12,454 bases of DNA from JBFLVQ01 sp040758525. GTDB lineage: Bacteria > Acidobacteriota > Blastocatellia > Chloracidobacteriales > JADJPF01. The stretch lies in NCBI GenBank assembly GCA_040758525.1, contig JBFLVQ010000242.1, forward strand, positions 1-12,454, in the 5' to 3' direction. Under the pieces are notes generated by a model, which did no database searches, was not told the origin of the DNA, and saw only the letters and a list, made by a program, of their open reading frames with translations. How positions within the stretch are numbered: the first letter of the stretch is position 1; each line of letters opens with the position of its first letter. The position numbers were made by a program, and so were the translations under genes. This document shows, one piece after another, positions 1-8,125 of the stretch.

Positions 1-834
1 TTTAGGTATAGGTTTGGGTTTAGGTGGATTTCGATATAGAGTATAGACCTGTTGGACATTCCACATAGGAGTCTTTATTGAACCGCTAAGCTGGATTGAA
101 GAGCCAACCAGGTTAGCTGCTACCTCTACATTGCCACTCTTTTTAATCGTCACACTATTAGTGCCAGCAGCCAACTTGAGATCATGATTTGTCAATGTAG
201 AAACAATTCCTCCACTAGTATCTGTTCCGATTAACAGTCCCACAGCACCATTATCTGCTTTTACATTTAGACTAGCAGCGTTGATTGTGGCAGATTGACG
301 AAAAGAATGGTCTATACTGTTAACCTTGCCATTAACCATAGTAACTTTTGCTAGTACTACCGTAGCTTCAGCTTTTTGATCATCACTAGGTGGGTTGGCG
401 AGTAGTGACTGTTCAAGTTTAATGGTTGGATCAATAGTAGGTGACGAGTTAATAGGTAGAAGTTTGAATTCTACCTCTTCTACAATTCTGGTAGCTGTAT
501 TACTAATTTCCCCGGTATAGAAATCGGTTTTTCTTTCTTGATAACTTATACCAATATAAAACTCTCTGCTATCACCTGGCTCAGCAACCCATTTCAGGGT
601 TTCTTGAACAATAATTTCACGGCCATATTTATCGATAGCTAGACCAGGAGTGATTGCAAAAGTTAAGTTGCTGGGGTTATCAATGGAAATATTTAGTCCT
701 TTTACAACTCCCCAATTAAAAATAGCATAGTTGTGTAAGCGTCGTAGACGAGAATGATAACTCTGCTCGTCCTTGAAATCATTTTCAACAAGTAACTGTC
801 CAGTGAAGTAGTTTGGTCTTTTGATCTCTGCCAT
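1..834 (-). CDS. eCIS fibre/appendage-like tail protein, 3' end cut by window
   Basis: The frame is open from ATG at 834 to the window edge (278 codons, no stop), so the C-terminus is missing. The N-terminus reads RPNYFTGQLL (residues 6-15), then DFKDEQSYH and RRLHNYAIFNWGVVKGL (31-47). I recognise this signature from proteins found in eCIS clusters next to the baseplate genes. Residues ~50-180 look beta-rich. Residues ~181-250 hold many short V/I/A strands like a phage fibre shaft, followed by GSIKTPMWNVQQVY (251-264), which resembles the end of a fibre shaft. The last visible residues are a Pro/Lys linker (PPKPKPIPK), so a further domain probably follows. AAGGAACG lies about 10 nt before the ATG. 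It is the last gene seen in the operon, 29 nt after the gpI-like gene. Inferred role: outer fibre or target-binding appendage; an enzymatic or adhesion domain beyond the edge cannot be excluded. Confidence 0.75.
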   Translation of the reverse strand, partial: MAEIKRPNYFTGQLLVENDFKDEQSYHSRLRRLHNYAIFNWGVVKGLNISIDNPSNLTFAITPGLAIDKYGREIIVQETLKWVAEPGDSREFYIGISYQERKTDFYTGEISNTATRIVEEVEFKLLPINSSPTIDPTIKLEQSLLANPPSDDQKAEATVVLAKVTMVNGKVNSIDHSFRQSATINAASLNVKADNGAVGLLIGTDTSGGIVSTLTNHDLKLAAGTNSVTIKKSGNVEVAANLVGSSIQLSGSIKTPMWNVQQVYTLYRNPPKPKPIPK

Positions 835-863
835 AATGATCGTTCCTTACAATTAAGCTTCAT

Positions 864-1475
864 TTAGGGCTTGGTTATTGAGCCCAACAGTGTATCTATT
901 CCTATTTGTGATTTACCAATCTCCAGACTTTGAAAATTGGCAGGGAAGATAAGATCGTAAGTATATTTGGTATGAGCAGGTTTTTCCAATTCGATCAAAC
1001 TTAGTGCGATTCTGATCTGTCGTTGGATCTGTTCATAATCTAACCCTGTCAAATAGAGTTTGATATGGAAACAGTGTGGCTCCAACTGATGTATATTTCC
1101 CTGATCATCAATAACTTGATCTTCGATAATGAGTACACCTATCTTAAAGATCTCCATTAATTGTTGCCAGTTCTTTTTTGTACCACGCCAGGTATAAAAT
1201 GAGACGATATTGGCAAGAAATTTACGTTGTTGTTCTACCGTTAGATTGGCTTTTAGACTAAAAGCAACCCATTCAGCAAGCCAGGGTAAAAAATCTTCTC
1301 GTGCTTCTGTTGGATCAAAGAAGGTTGCAATATTAGCAATAATAGACTCTAGTCCTGTTATTGAGACTCTCTTATCATTATGATTTAGAAAGAATGCTTC
1401 AAATGCACGTAAAAACTGTTCGGCAAAAGAGTCTTCGCGAAATATTGCTGGTAAGTATTCTAATAGCTGATTCAT
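864..1475 (-). CDS. P2 gpI-like tail protein (TIGR02242 type), baseplate component
   Basis: A 203-residue protein (205 if the first ATG at 1481 is used). LPAIFREDSF, GLESIIANIATFFDP and the core DFLPWLAEWVAFSLKANL (residues 63-80, numbered from the first ATG), followed by the WRGT segment near 98-101, are the hallmark order of the phage tail protein family TIGR02242, related to P2 gpI and always found beside baseplate J proteins. In phage and eCIS baseplates this protein joins the J-type wedge and provides the fibre attachment point; that fits its place between the second J gene and the fibre-like gene. Start choice: AAGGA at 1482-1486 touches the ATG at 1481 with no spacer but stands 6 nt from the ATG at 1475, so 1475 is preferred. 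The upstream J gene ends 16 nt before the ATG at 1481. Confidence 0.9.
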   Translation of the reverse strand: MNQLLEYLPAIFREDSFAEQFLRAFEAFFLNHNDKRVSITGLESIIANIATFFDPTEAREDFLPWLAEWVAFSLKANLTVEQQRKFLANIVSFYTWRGTKKNWQQLMEIFKIGVLIIEDQVIDDQGNIHQLEPHCFHIKLYLTGLDYEQIQRQIRIALSLIELEKPAHTKYTYDLIFPANFQSLEIGKSQIGIDTLLGSITKP

Positions 1476-1481
1476 TGCCAT

Positions 1482-1488
1482 TCCTTTT
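1482..1488 (-). promoter_or_regulatory. Ribosome binding site that decides the gpI-like start
   Basis: The minus strand reads AAAAGGA here, directly abutting an ATG (1481-1479) and 6 nt from a second in-frame ATG (1475-1473). Only the second has workable Shine-Dalgarno spacing, so the gpI-like protein most likely begins MNQLLEYL rather than MAMNQLLEYL. Confidence 0.6.
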
Positions 1489-1497
1489 CACAATATA

Positions 1498-2406
1498 CTA
1501 TTTTGGCTCAATAACGGCTATATCACTATCGTCAACACTTATATTGACTAGTTCATCTTGGTACAGTTCAATGCCAATAAGCTCTTGTTGTGTTTGATCG
1601 CTATATTTTAAGCGTTTTGTATTGCTGGTAGTTGTTAACTCTTGTTTGGTAGCAAAATCGATTCCAGCAATATTATCAATTAGCGAATAGACTTCGGAGA
1701 TATAGACACTACGACCAAATGGCCAACCAGTCTTTTCCTGTCCGCCAGTAGAAGCATTGAAGTAGTTATACAATTCTTTCTTGACTTTTTCTCTTATGTC
1801 GCTAGCAGAGGCAGTATGCTTGAGGTGTATCTCTATACGCACACCAATATCAACATAACGAGGTTTAACAATATGCAAGCGAGTTGTTAACAAACGACGC
1901 TCATCAAAAAATTTACTAACATCATTAGTCAATTCTTTATCAGTTTCTTTAGCAGGAAGTATTACTACACTAATATGTCCAGGGGCATCTTGATATCGTT
2001 TTGTACTAGTCAATTCAAGGTTTCGGTTAGGTAGACAACAAACACGCTTAACTCTATTAGGGAAGTGTCTGAGTGCAAGATATTGATAATCTTTGATTGT
2101 GATTGCTCGTTGTGGCTCACGCAGTCTTAGTATAGTTCTGCTTATCTCAGCTTGAAGATTACTAGATAATGGTAGAGAAGGAGTATCAAGTAATCGTAAA
2201 AAAGATCTAATATTTGCATCCGATACACGGTTGAGGCGATAAATTAGTAATTCTGTTAAATAGGCGAATAGTTCGATCAAGGTGATGCCAGGATCAGAAG
2301 GGTTATGATTAGTCCAGCCTGGCGCATATTGAGGAATCAGTGTACGAGCTTCTTCCACCAGTTCCTGGTAAGTACGGTCATCTAAATTTGGCAATTCTAT
2401 TGGCAT
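1498..2406 (-). CDS. Second baseplate J-like wedge protein (compact form)
   Basis: 302 residues. The N-terminus LPNLDDRTYQELVEEARTL (5-23), then the WTNHNPSDPGITLIELFAYL segment (31-50) and LLIYRLNRV (53-61), is the N-terminal helical domain of the putative baseplate assembly protein family (TIGR02243 and Afp12-like). The C-terminal half carries the baseplate J features also found in the larger J protein here: RAITIKDYQYLA (100-111), RVCCLPNRN, and TGG..KTGWPFGRSVYISEVYSLI (220-243). It pairs with the large J protein to build the baseplate wedge around the hub (family knowledge). The beta-rich middle part of larger relatives is missing: the helical domain leads almost straight into the C-terminal domain at about residue 95. 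The reading frame is intact, so this looks like a genuine short form. The Shine-Dalgarno is weak (AAGAGAT). It starts 19 nt after the large J gene. Confidence 0.9.
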   Translation of the reverse strand: MPIELPNLDDRTYQELVEEARTLIPQYAPGWTNHNPSDPGITLIELFAYLTELLIYRLNRVSDANIRSFLRLLDTPSLPLSSNLQAEISRTILRLREPQRAITIKDYQYLALRHFPNRVKRVCCLPNRNLELTSTKRYQDAPGHISVVILPAKETDKELTNDVSKFFDERRLLTTRLHIVKPRYVDIGVRIEIHLKHTASASDIREKVKKELYNYFNASTGGQEKTGWPFGRSVYISEVYSLIDNIAGIDFATKQELTTTSNTKRLKYSDQTQQELIGIELYQDELVNISVDDSDIAVIEPK

Positions 2407-2425
2407 AAGTTAATCTCTTGTGTAG

Positions 2426-5400
2426 TTACTCAAAAATCATACTTATAGTATGCGTACCAGAGTAAATTAATGAATAATCATTCTTGGCAGGCTCGGCTTC
2501 AGTGTCTACTGGTACTATTATCCCTAGCTCATTCTTGAAAGTAATGGCGAGCTTTCGTATATAATTCACTCCCTCTATCGGGAAAAGCAGGCGGTAGATA
2601 TCTGAATGATGTGGCTTGCGACCAAACTCCCAACCATAACCATCGTTGCCACCCGTAATAGGATGTAAAAAGCGTGTGAGTGCATCATTAATAGAGTACT
2701 CTACCGTATTTGCGCTTTCCATACTATTAAGCACGACCTCAACGGCTATATCGACTTGAAAATAGGTTGGCCCAACCACCACCAGACTAGCTGTAGGACT
2801 CTGCTTATCTACCAAATAATTGTATATACGATTAAGCAATTCCATACCTGGTACAGGCTTGAGGTCTACTGATTGAGGTACAATAATAAGGCTAATAAAT
2901 CCTGGAATCTCTTTATCGGCCTTGGGATCACTCTTCAGATCATATAGCGGCATACATTTTACACGTGCAACTGCAGGTGATGCCATTAAGGTAAGATCTT
3001 CATAATCTTCTGCGGTAACAGCTCGACTTCTATGTCGTAGTAAACGTGGCCCACGGTAATAGAGCGACTCTAATGATTCAGCATCTGCACCACCACTTGC
3101 CACTTCATAATTGGTCACCTTGGCAATATATGGTATTGTGGTTTTAAGTTGTGAAATGTTTCCTTTCTGTCTATTTCCATTACTACCATTGGTGGTCTGA
3201 TAATACTTCATTCGTATATTACTGTTTCCAGTTTCAGGAATCAGCCCATTCAATCCATTACCAAAGCAGATCTCTCCTGTAAGTTGATTAATCACATAAT
3301 GGCGATCACGTGGGCCAGAAGCATAAAAATCTGATACCTCTTTCCAACCTATCCAAATTTCTACTGGTCTACCAGTAGTATCGCTGGTAATTGAGATCGC
3401 ATCTTCGCCCTCTTCAGCCTTAATCTTTTCTTGTTCAGGAAAAGCAGGTAATTTTGATTCACGTACTTGAAGTTGCTGTCCAGCAAGTATAGGTTTACGC
3501 GCAGTAAAGAGTTTCTGATTAGGGCTACCATTGCTATTACCAAGTGTTTCGTTATTGATAGTTACACTCTGTTGTGCCATTACAGTATTGAGAAAAAGAC
3601 TATGTACTCTAGGCATAAAGAGATACTCACCATCACGCCAAGCTACTCGCAACCAATACCGGTCCAGTCCAAACTCACGCCGTATAGTAAGATCACTAGG
3701 AGCAAGAAATTCTATTATTCCTGATCTGGTAAAATTTTCTGATTCGTCATGCAAAGATATCTTTACCCAACCATTACCATTCCAGTATTCCCAATCGAGT
3801 TTTGGACTGCCTTGTCCCTGGCGTTGTGGAGTTAATGAGACAACTTCTCCATATTTGAAATCGTCTAGTCCAACATAAATACTGAGCTTACGATTTGGAA
3901 AAGATTTATATGGTGGTAGTGCAAATCCAAAATAGAGTGTGGGCACAGTTTCATTAGTAGCTTGGAATGGCTTAAACTCTCCCTTGGTTGTATCCTCAAA
4001 ATTGAGATTGTTATAAGTAAAAATATGTGTAGGTGGTTCAGATCTATTGACATTATATTCAACACTGACAGACTGAATTATCGGAGGGTTATAGGTTGCG
4101 TTCTGGTAGCTGCCTTTTTGAGTAGTATTGTTATAAGTGTATTCTGCCTCTTTGCCATAGTCACCAGCAATAATACGAACTCTTATCCAACAAGTTTCTA
4201 CACCATTTATCAACACTGGAAAGGGTTTTTGAGGAAATGTGAAATAGATCCTTCCTGTTTTAGTAAAAGCATTTGTCTCGTCACGAAAGTTGCTATCAAA
4301 TGGTAGAGCATAAGCTGTTATTGTACCAGTTTTACTAGTGAAACCCAGTTCAAGCCACTTCTGGCCATTCCAGAACTCCCACTTCAATTGTAAATCTTGA
4401 GCTGTAGGAATAGGTGGTTTCGCTTGAGGATCTTTAGCGCCAGCCGGTTTTGCTTGTTGATCTTTAGGTGCTTCAGTTATTCCTGTCCCTGCCAGCTTGC
4501 TTAAATTTATCTGCAGTGTAACATTTGCACCAGTCTGGGAAAAAGCCTCATTGAGTGCCAAATAGAAAGTATCACCAAATTTGGGTTTTTCTCCAAATGG
4601 GTAGAAATCTTTGCTTAGATCTAGTTCAAACTCGTTAGTAAACGCATTCTCAATTGCTAAATTATTTCGACTTAATGTAGCACTCATTTTAATCGAATCT
4701 AGCGTTGGCAATACGGTAGCGCGTTTCTGATCAGTCTGCTTTTCTGTTACTTGAGTTATTGGTGTAAGCAGACGACAACGTATCCAATGATTGTAAAGTC
4801 CATTCACACATTGCTGAGAAAGTGGCACAAGGTTGTTAAATAAGATCTCCCCTGATCTTGTTAGCTGCACAGTTTCATCTTTAGCTGGTGTTATTGCGGT
4901 CCAGAGATTGTTGGTAGAATTCCAGATCTCCCATCGCGACTCTGTTTTGATAATATCAACATTAGGAATTTTTTTTATATTAAGGTATATACTTAGATTG
5001 TTGAAGCCTGGATGACTAAAGATAGTATCATGTCCTAAATAGAAGATATGCTCAATATTCTCTTCAGCAGTAAAGATTGATACTCCGGGATTACGAAGGT
5101 TATTAGCAATAGAACTATGATCCGTATACATATCTGTTTGCGGATTTCGTAGAAATAATGATGTCAAGCTTACTAATGTAACTAATAACTCACGTTCAGT
5201 TTCAAATACTATTGGTGCACTTTCTCCTTCTAATGGCATAGTTGCTACTTGAGTTCGTGCTGGTACAATGGTATCGGCACTACTCTCGCCAGCAAGCGAG
5301 AATGTCAGTGGTACACGCGCTGCTTGTGGTGGCAGGCGCGAGATTCCTAGCATATTCAAATAGGCAAGAAAATTCTTTTCTGGAACTTGATTGAGCCGCT

Positions 5401-5560
5401 CAATAATTATTTCGGCAAAGCGTGCGGAAATTCCAACCAGTGCTGCGCCGATTCCTTGTTTGTCTCTTGACCAATTTGGTACATAGAGTGCCAACAAGTT
5501 CTGCAACTGATCCATGAGAGTGTTTGTCGTTCGTGAATCAATTTTTGGAGCTGATTGCAT
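2426..5560 (-). CDS. Large baseplate assembly protein, J-like (TIGR02243 type, Afp11-like)
   Basis: 1044 residues, the largest gene here. Residues 1-85 form a helical N-terminus like that of the smaller J protein (ALYVPNWSRDKQGIGAALV, IIERLNQVPEKNFLAYLNMLG). Residues 90-130 match the J entry (PLTFSLAG...VPARTQVAT). Three W-rich beta modules follow at about 209-262, 393-463 and 589-641, each with WE.WN..W, T.(S/T)G.I.F and W(I/L)R. The C-terminus has RGPRLLRHRSRAVTAEDYEDL (836-856), RVKCMPLYD and FGRKPHHSDIYRLLFPIEGV (979-998), typical of baseplate J. It forms the wedge that links hub and sheath and opens on contraction. A 10-residue tandem duplication lies at 366-385. The ATG overlaps the gp25-like stop by one base (TAATG) and follows a strong AAGGAG about 9 nt upstream, indicating translational coupling. 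Confidence 0.93.
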   Translation of the reverse strand: MQSAPKIDSRTTNTLMDQLQNLLALYVPNWSRDKQGIGAALVGISARFAEIIIERLNQVPEKNFLAYLNMLGISRLPPQAARVPLTFSLAGESSADTIVPARTQVATMPLEGESAPIVFETERELLVTLVSLTSLFLRNPQTDMYTDHSSIANNLRNPGVSIFTAEENIEHIFYLGHDTIFSHPGFNNLSIYLNIKKIPNVDIIKTESRWEIWNSTNNLWTAITPAKDETVQLTRSGEILFNNLVPLSQQCVNGLYNHWIRCRLLTPITQVTEKQTDQKRATVLPTLDSIKMSATLSRNNLAIENAFTNEFELDLSKDFYPFGEKPKFGDTFYLALNEAFSQTGANVTLQINLSKLAGTGITEAPKDQQAKPAGAKDPQAKPPIPTAQDLQLKWEFWNGQKWLELGFTSKTGTITAYALPFDSNFRDETNAFTKTGRIYFTFPQKPFPVLINGVETCWIRVRIIAGDYGKEAEYTYNNTTQKGSYQNATYNPPIIQSVSVEYNVNRSEPPTHIFTYNNLNFEDTTKGEFKPFQATNETVPTLYFGFALPPYKSFPNRKLSIYVGLDDFKYGEVVSLTPQRQGQGSPKLDWEYWNGNGWVKISLHDESENFTRSGIIEFLAPSDLTIRREFGLDRYWLRVAWRDGEYLFMPRVHSLFLNTVMAQQSVTINNETLGNSNGSPNQKLFTARKPILAGQQLQVRESKLPAFPEQEKIKAEEGEDAISITSDTTGRPVEIWIGWKEVSDFYASGPRDRHYVINQLTGEICFGNGLNGLIPETGNSNIRMKYYQTTNGSNGNRQKGNISQLKTTIPYIAKVTNYEVASGGADAESLESLYYRGPRLLRHRSRAVTAEDYEDLTLMASPAVARVKCMPLYDLKSDPKADKEIPGFISLIIVPQSVDLKPVPGMELLNRIYNYLVDKQSPTASLVVVGPTYFQVDIAVEVVLNSMESANTVEYSINDALTRFLHPITGGNDGYGWEFGRKPHHSDIYRLLFPIEGVNYIRKLAITFKNELGIIVPVDTEAEPAKNDYSLIYSGTHTISMIFE
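4406..4465 (-). repeat. Imperfect 30-bp tandem repeat coding KDxQAKP linker
   Basis: Two adjacent 10-residue units, KDQQAKPAGA and KDPQAKPPIP (residues 366-385 of the large J protein), are encoded by two similar 30-bp stretches. They form a Pro/Lys/Gln-rich, probably disordered linker just before the second W-rich module. This looks like a small in-frame duplication. Confidence 0.75.
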
Positions 5561-5955
5561 TATTCAACACTCCTTACAAGATAAAATGGATAGACCAGGT
5601 TAAAACCGTTATTGGTTGCTCTTATCTGATAATCGATACTGATAAGCATAACTTCACCATCATTTTCCTGTGTTACCTGAACATCGATAAGATCGATACG
5701 CGGTTCAAAAAGTAGTAGCGCTTCTTTTATCTCTTGGGCAACGCGTCCAGCGGTAGTAGCAGAATTGATATCAAAAACGAGATCATAGACACTACATCCA
5801 AAATCGGGACGCATAACTCGCTCACCTTTGGCGGTGCCAAGAATAATCCAGATCGATTGCTGTACACTCTCTTCATATTCTGTTGTTAAAAGTAGACCTT
5901 GATCATCAATGTTTATGGGATAGTGCCAGCCACTGCCTAGAAAAAGTTTGGACAT
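5560..5955 (-). CDS. gp25-like baseplate wedge protein (Afp9-like)
   Basis: 131 residues, the usual size of the GPW/gp25 family. LGSGWHYPI (6-14), QSIWIILGTAKGERVMRPDFGC (33-54), and FEPRIDLIDVQV (83-94) with the EPRI motif are diagnostic. T4 gp25 and its relatives bind the large J-like wedge protein and contact the first sheath ring, priming sheath polymerisation; here it lies directly before the large J gene, as in Afp9-Afp11 order. The ATG at 5955 follows AAAAGGAAT and a second AAAGGA slightly upstream. Its stop shares one base with the next start. Confidence 0.95.
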   Translation of the reverse strand: MSKLFLGSGWHYPINIDDQGLLLTTEYEESVQQSIWIILGTAKGERVMRPDFGCSVYDLVFDINSATTAGRVAQEIKEALLLFEPRIDLIDVQVTQENDGEVMLISIDYQIRATNNGFNLVYPFYLVRSVE

Positions 5956-5986
5956 AAATTATTCCTTTTTCCTTTATCAAGCCTTT

Positions 5987-6376
5987 TCATCCAATATATA
6001 CCGTACCGTTGGCCTGTACTGTGCCAGCAGGGAGATCAGTAGGATCATTACAAGTTTGAGCAATATCACCATTTCTTGCTGCCATCTTGCCATTTATCAT
6101 CACAGTTGTACTACCGATTGAGATCGTCGCTTTATTGGTCGGTACTCTTTGAAAAACTGTGCCTGGTGCGGTAGGAACATGCGGTGGAGTATTATCAGCA
6201 GTGCTACCGACCATAGCTGCTGGCAACCCCATTATCTTTACATTGGCGCTTAAACTACTATTAATTGTGCCATTGAACTGATGTGGTAATGTAGTGACAC
6301 TGCCATCTGGTAATGTGACCATATGCATATCGGTAGCGATAATCTTGTCTCCTTGCTTAGCTGCTGGCTGTCCCAT
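5987..6376 (-). CDS. PAAR-domain spike tip protein (Afp10-like)
   Basis: 129 residues, PAAR only, without an effector extension. It starts GQPAAKQGDKI, has the PHQFNG and MGLPAAMVGS segments, then PPHVP (64-68), GTVFQ, TVMINGKMAARNGD (91-104) and TCNDP (108-112). The likely metal ligands are drawn from His18, His32, His66 and Cys109, the three-His-one-Cys pattern of PAAR tips. The protein caps the beta-helical spike and sharpens it; in relatives it can carry cargo. It lies between the spike and gp25-like genes, 18 nt after the spike stop, with AGGA about 8 nt before the ATG. Confidence 0.93.
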   Translation of the reverse strand: MGQPAAKQGDKIIATDMHMVTLPDGSVTTLPHQFNGTINSSLSANVKIMGLPAAMVGSTADNTPPHVPTAPGTVFQRVPTNKATISIGSTTVMINGKMAARNGDIAQTCNDPTDLPAGTVQANGTVYIG

Positions 6377-6394
6377 AGTTTGATCCTATATAAT

Positions 6395-7042
6395 TTAATT
6401 TATGTTGACTCTTGTTCCTTTAATGTCGAGCGTTTGATTGGCCTTTAGCGCCAATTTACCTGTAGCTTCAACATTCGTCTGTTTACTTGATTTGATTGCG
6501 ATCTGTTGGGCATCAAGCGTAATCGTGCCTTGTGATGCAGACAGAGTGATATCTTTATCTGAAGCTATTTTGATAGTATTGTTGGCAGTGTCTATGGTGA
6601 TACTGTTTTTGCTACTTTTATCAATGATTTCAATCTTCTCTTTGCCATCTTCATCAATTAAGCGTACAGTATGGCCACTACGCGATTTAATTACACGAAT
6701 ATTATTCTTTCCATCTTGATTCTTTTCTGGTGGATGATCTTGACCATTCCATAGGACACCAAGAATGAAGGGATAACGCAGGTCACCCTGTTCGAAAGCT
6801 ACTAATACCTCGTCCTTCTGTTCAGGCAAGAAATAGACACCAAATCCATTGCCTGCCATTGGTGCTACTATACGCGCCCAATTGCTCTCATTATTTTCAC
6901 TCAGCCAAGGAAATTTAACTTTTACCCGACCTAATCCTTCGGGATCCTGATTATTAGTTACGATCCCTATAACTACTCCATAAATACGATTGCCAGTATT
7001 CTCAACGAGTCTGTTTTCCAGTAGTGATTGAAAGATATTCAT
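6395..7042 (-). CDS. Baseplate spike protein, gpV/gp5-like (C-terminal half of VgrG/Afp8 equivalent)
   Basis: 215 residues. Residues ~20-100 are the gp5/gpV OB-fold: YGVVIGIVTNNQDPEGLGRV, KVKFPWLSE, NWARIVAPMAGNGFGVYFLP, DEVLVAFEQGD, PFILGVLWNG. Residues ~115-215 are a run of short alternating strands (SITIDTANNTIKIASDKDIT, LTLDAQQIAIKSS type) that would form a triple-stranded beta-helix needle. As a trimer it pierces the target and carries the PAAR tip. No lysozyme domain is present. Together with the upstream hub gene it equals one VgrG/Afp8 chain; here the two are separate and overlap by four bases (ATGA), with GAGGGAT as the Shine-Dalgarno inside the hub gene. Confidence 0.93.
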   Translation of the reverse strand: MNIFQSLLENRLVENTGNRIYGVVIGIVTNNQDPEGLGRVKVKFPWLSENNESNWARIVAPMAGNGFGVYFLPEQKDEVLVAFEQGDLRYPFILGVLWNGQDHPPEKNQDGKNNIRVIKSRSGHTVRLIDEDGKEKIEIIDKSSKNSITIDTANNTIKIASDKDITLSASQGTITLDAQQIAIKSSKQTNVEATGKLALKANQTLDIKGTRVNIN

Positions 7043-8118
7043 ATAGAATCCCTCAGTACAGTAAAGTGAGTTCTATAATTGCTCTGTGGATCGTAGGAAT
7101 GTGTTGCCGTAGTAACATAATATTGACCACTAAAACGTTCTCCTACTCCTTCGATCGTGATAACTTTGCCACTACGCAGATCCGTACATCCAGTACAGAT
7201 CCCTTCACCTTTAATAAAGCTGAGTGTTAATTCATCAAATTGTGCGGTAGCGATCTGAGCAGCCTCTGCTTCAGTAGTAGATAATACATTTACTATCTCA
7301 ATAGCGCTGCCAAAAGCATTACTGGCTAGCTGTGAGCCAAGAGTATTTCCATTCAACTTTGGTTTGATGGGAATACTGTCATTAGATGGTGCCTGTACGC
7401 TAAAAGCCTCTTTCTTTACTGGATCCCACCCACGCACAATTACTTTATCTGATTGCTGATTAGCATAGAGTCGTGGATAGAATTCGAGTAGATTCTTACT
7501 CTGTGTTAAAGTAAGTGGCTTATTGGAGGTAAGTGTTACTGGGCGGAAGAGCAGAGTTTTACCTTCCATTGCTAGTTCAAAATTGATTAGCTGTGCACGA
7601 GATTTGATAAATTCCAGATCGGTTTGATTTGCTTGTATCGCATAGGCATGTGTGACAATGGTATCTTCTATCTTGAAACTCAATTTAGCTTCTGTTGCCA
7701 ACTGATCAACAATATCGCTATCTTTCTGATTGACAAAAGTTCGTGTCTTCTTACCACGCTGTAATCTATGACGCAGATCAAAGCCGCGTACAATCAATTT
7801 TGGCAGTCCGTTAAAGATAAACTCTGGCTCTATACTAGTAATCTCTCCATTTATCAAACTATTTAAATCACTTCCATACCCTAATGTGATATCAATCATA
7901 TTGCCAATTTTGAAAAGTTTCTCATCATCAATCCAGCGATATGGATCTTGTTGACTATCACAGCCAACTATCTCAAAACTAAACATGCTCGGCAGATCGA
8001 CACTATCATCAACAGTGATATTGGTTACATATGGCTTATCACTATTAGACAAGGGAGTGTTGCCTAGATAGATTTCAAAATTTGCAATCAACATCTGTTC
8101 AGAATAATTTGATGACAT
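7039..8118 (-). CDS. Baseplate hub protein, phage late control gene D-like (N-terminal half of VgrG/Afp8 equivalent)
   Basis: 359 residues from the ATG at 8118; the longest frame begins at a GTG at 8133 and adds five residues. FEIYLGNTPL and VTNITVDDSVDLPSMFSFEIVG form the first beta-barrel. VRGFDLRHRLQRGKKTRTF and DIVDQLA are the characteristic gpD/gp27 middle segment (about 115-146 in long-frame numbering). DLEFIKSRAQLINFELAMEGKTLLFRP, VIVRGWDP and the terminal GQYYVTTATHSYDP follow the family order. As a trimer it forms the hub ring that adapts the six-fold tube to the three-fold spike. The GTG start would overlap the previous gene by 8 nt with its GAGA directly adjacent; the ATG lies 7 nt after that stop with no good Shine-Dalgarno, so translation probably depends on coupling. 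Confidence 0.9.
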   Translation of the reverse strand: MSSNYSEQMLIANFEIYLGNTPLSNSDKPYVTNITVDDSVDLPSMFSFEIVGCDSQQDPYRWIDDEKLFKIGNMIDITLGYGSDLNSLINGEITSIEPEFIFNGLPKLIVRGFDLRHRLQRGKKTRTFVNQKDSDIVDQLATEAKLSFKIEDTIVTHAYAIQANQTDLEFIKSRAQLINFELAMEGKTLLFRPVTLTSNKPLTLTQSKNLLEFYPRLYANQQSDKVIVRGWDPVKKEAFSVQAPSNDSIPIKPKLNGNTLGSQLASNAFGSAIEIVNVLSTTEAEAAQIATAQFDELTLSFIKGEGICTGCTDLRSGKVITIEGVGERFSGQYYVTTATHSYDPQSNYRTHFTVLRDSI

Positions 8119-8125
8119 AATGGCT

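Noticed and set aside
1..34. Telomere-like tttagg/tttggg repeats on the plus strand at the window start
   Set aside because: They are the codons of a Pro/Lys linker (PPKPKPIPK) in the minus-strand fibre gene, in frame with clear upstream protein sequence.
3467..4306. Several plus-strand open frames of 60-115 codons opposite the large J gene
   Set aside because: All are antisense to a gene with continuous family-level similarity, lack good ribosome sites and show no recognisable motif.
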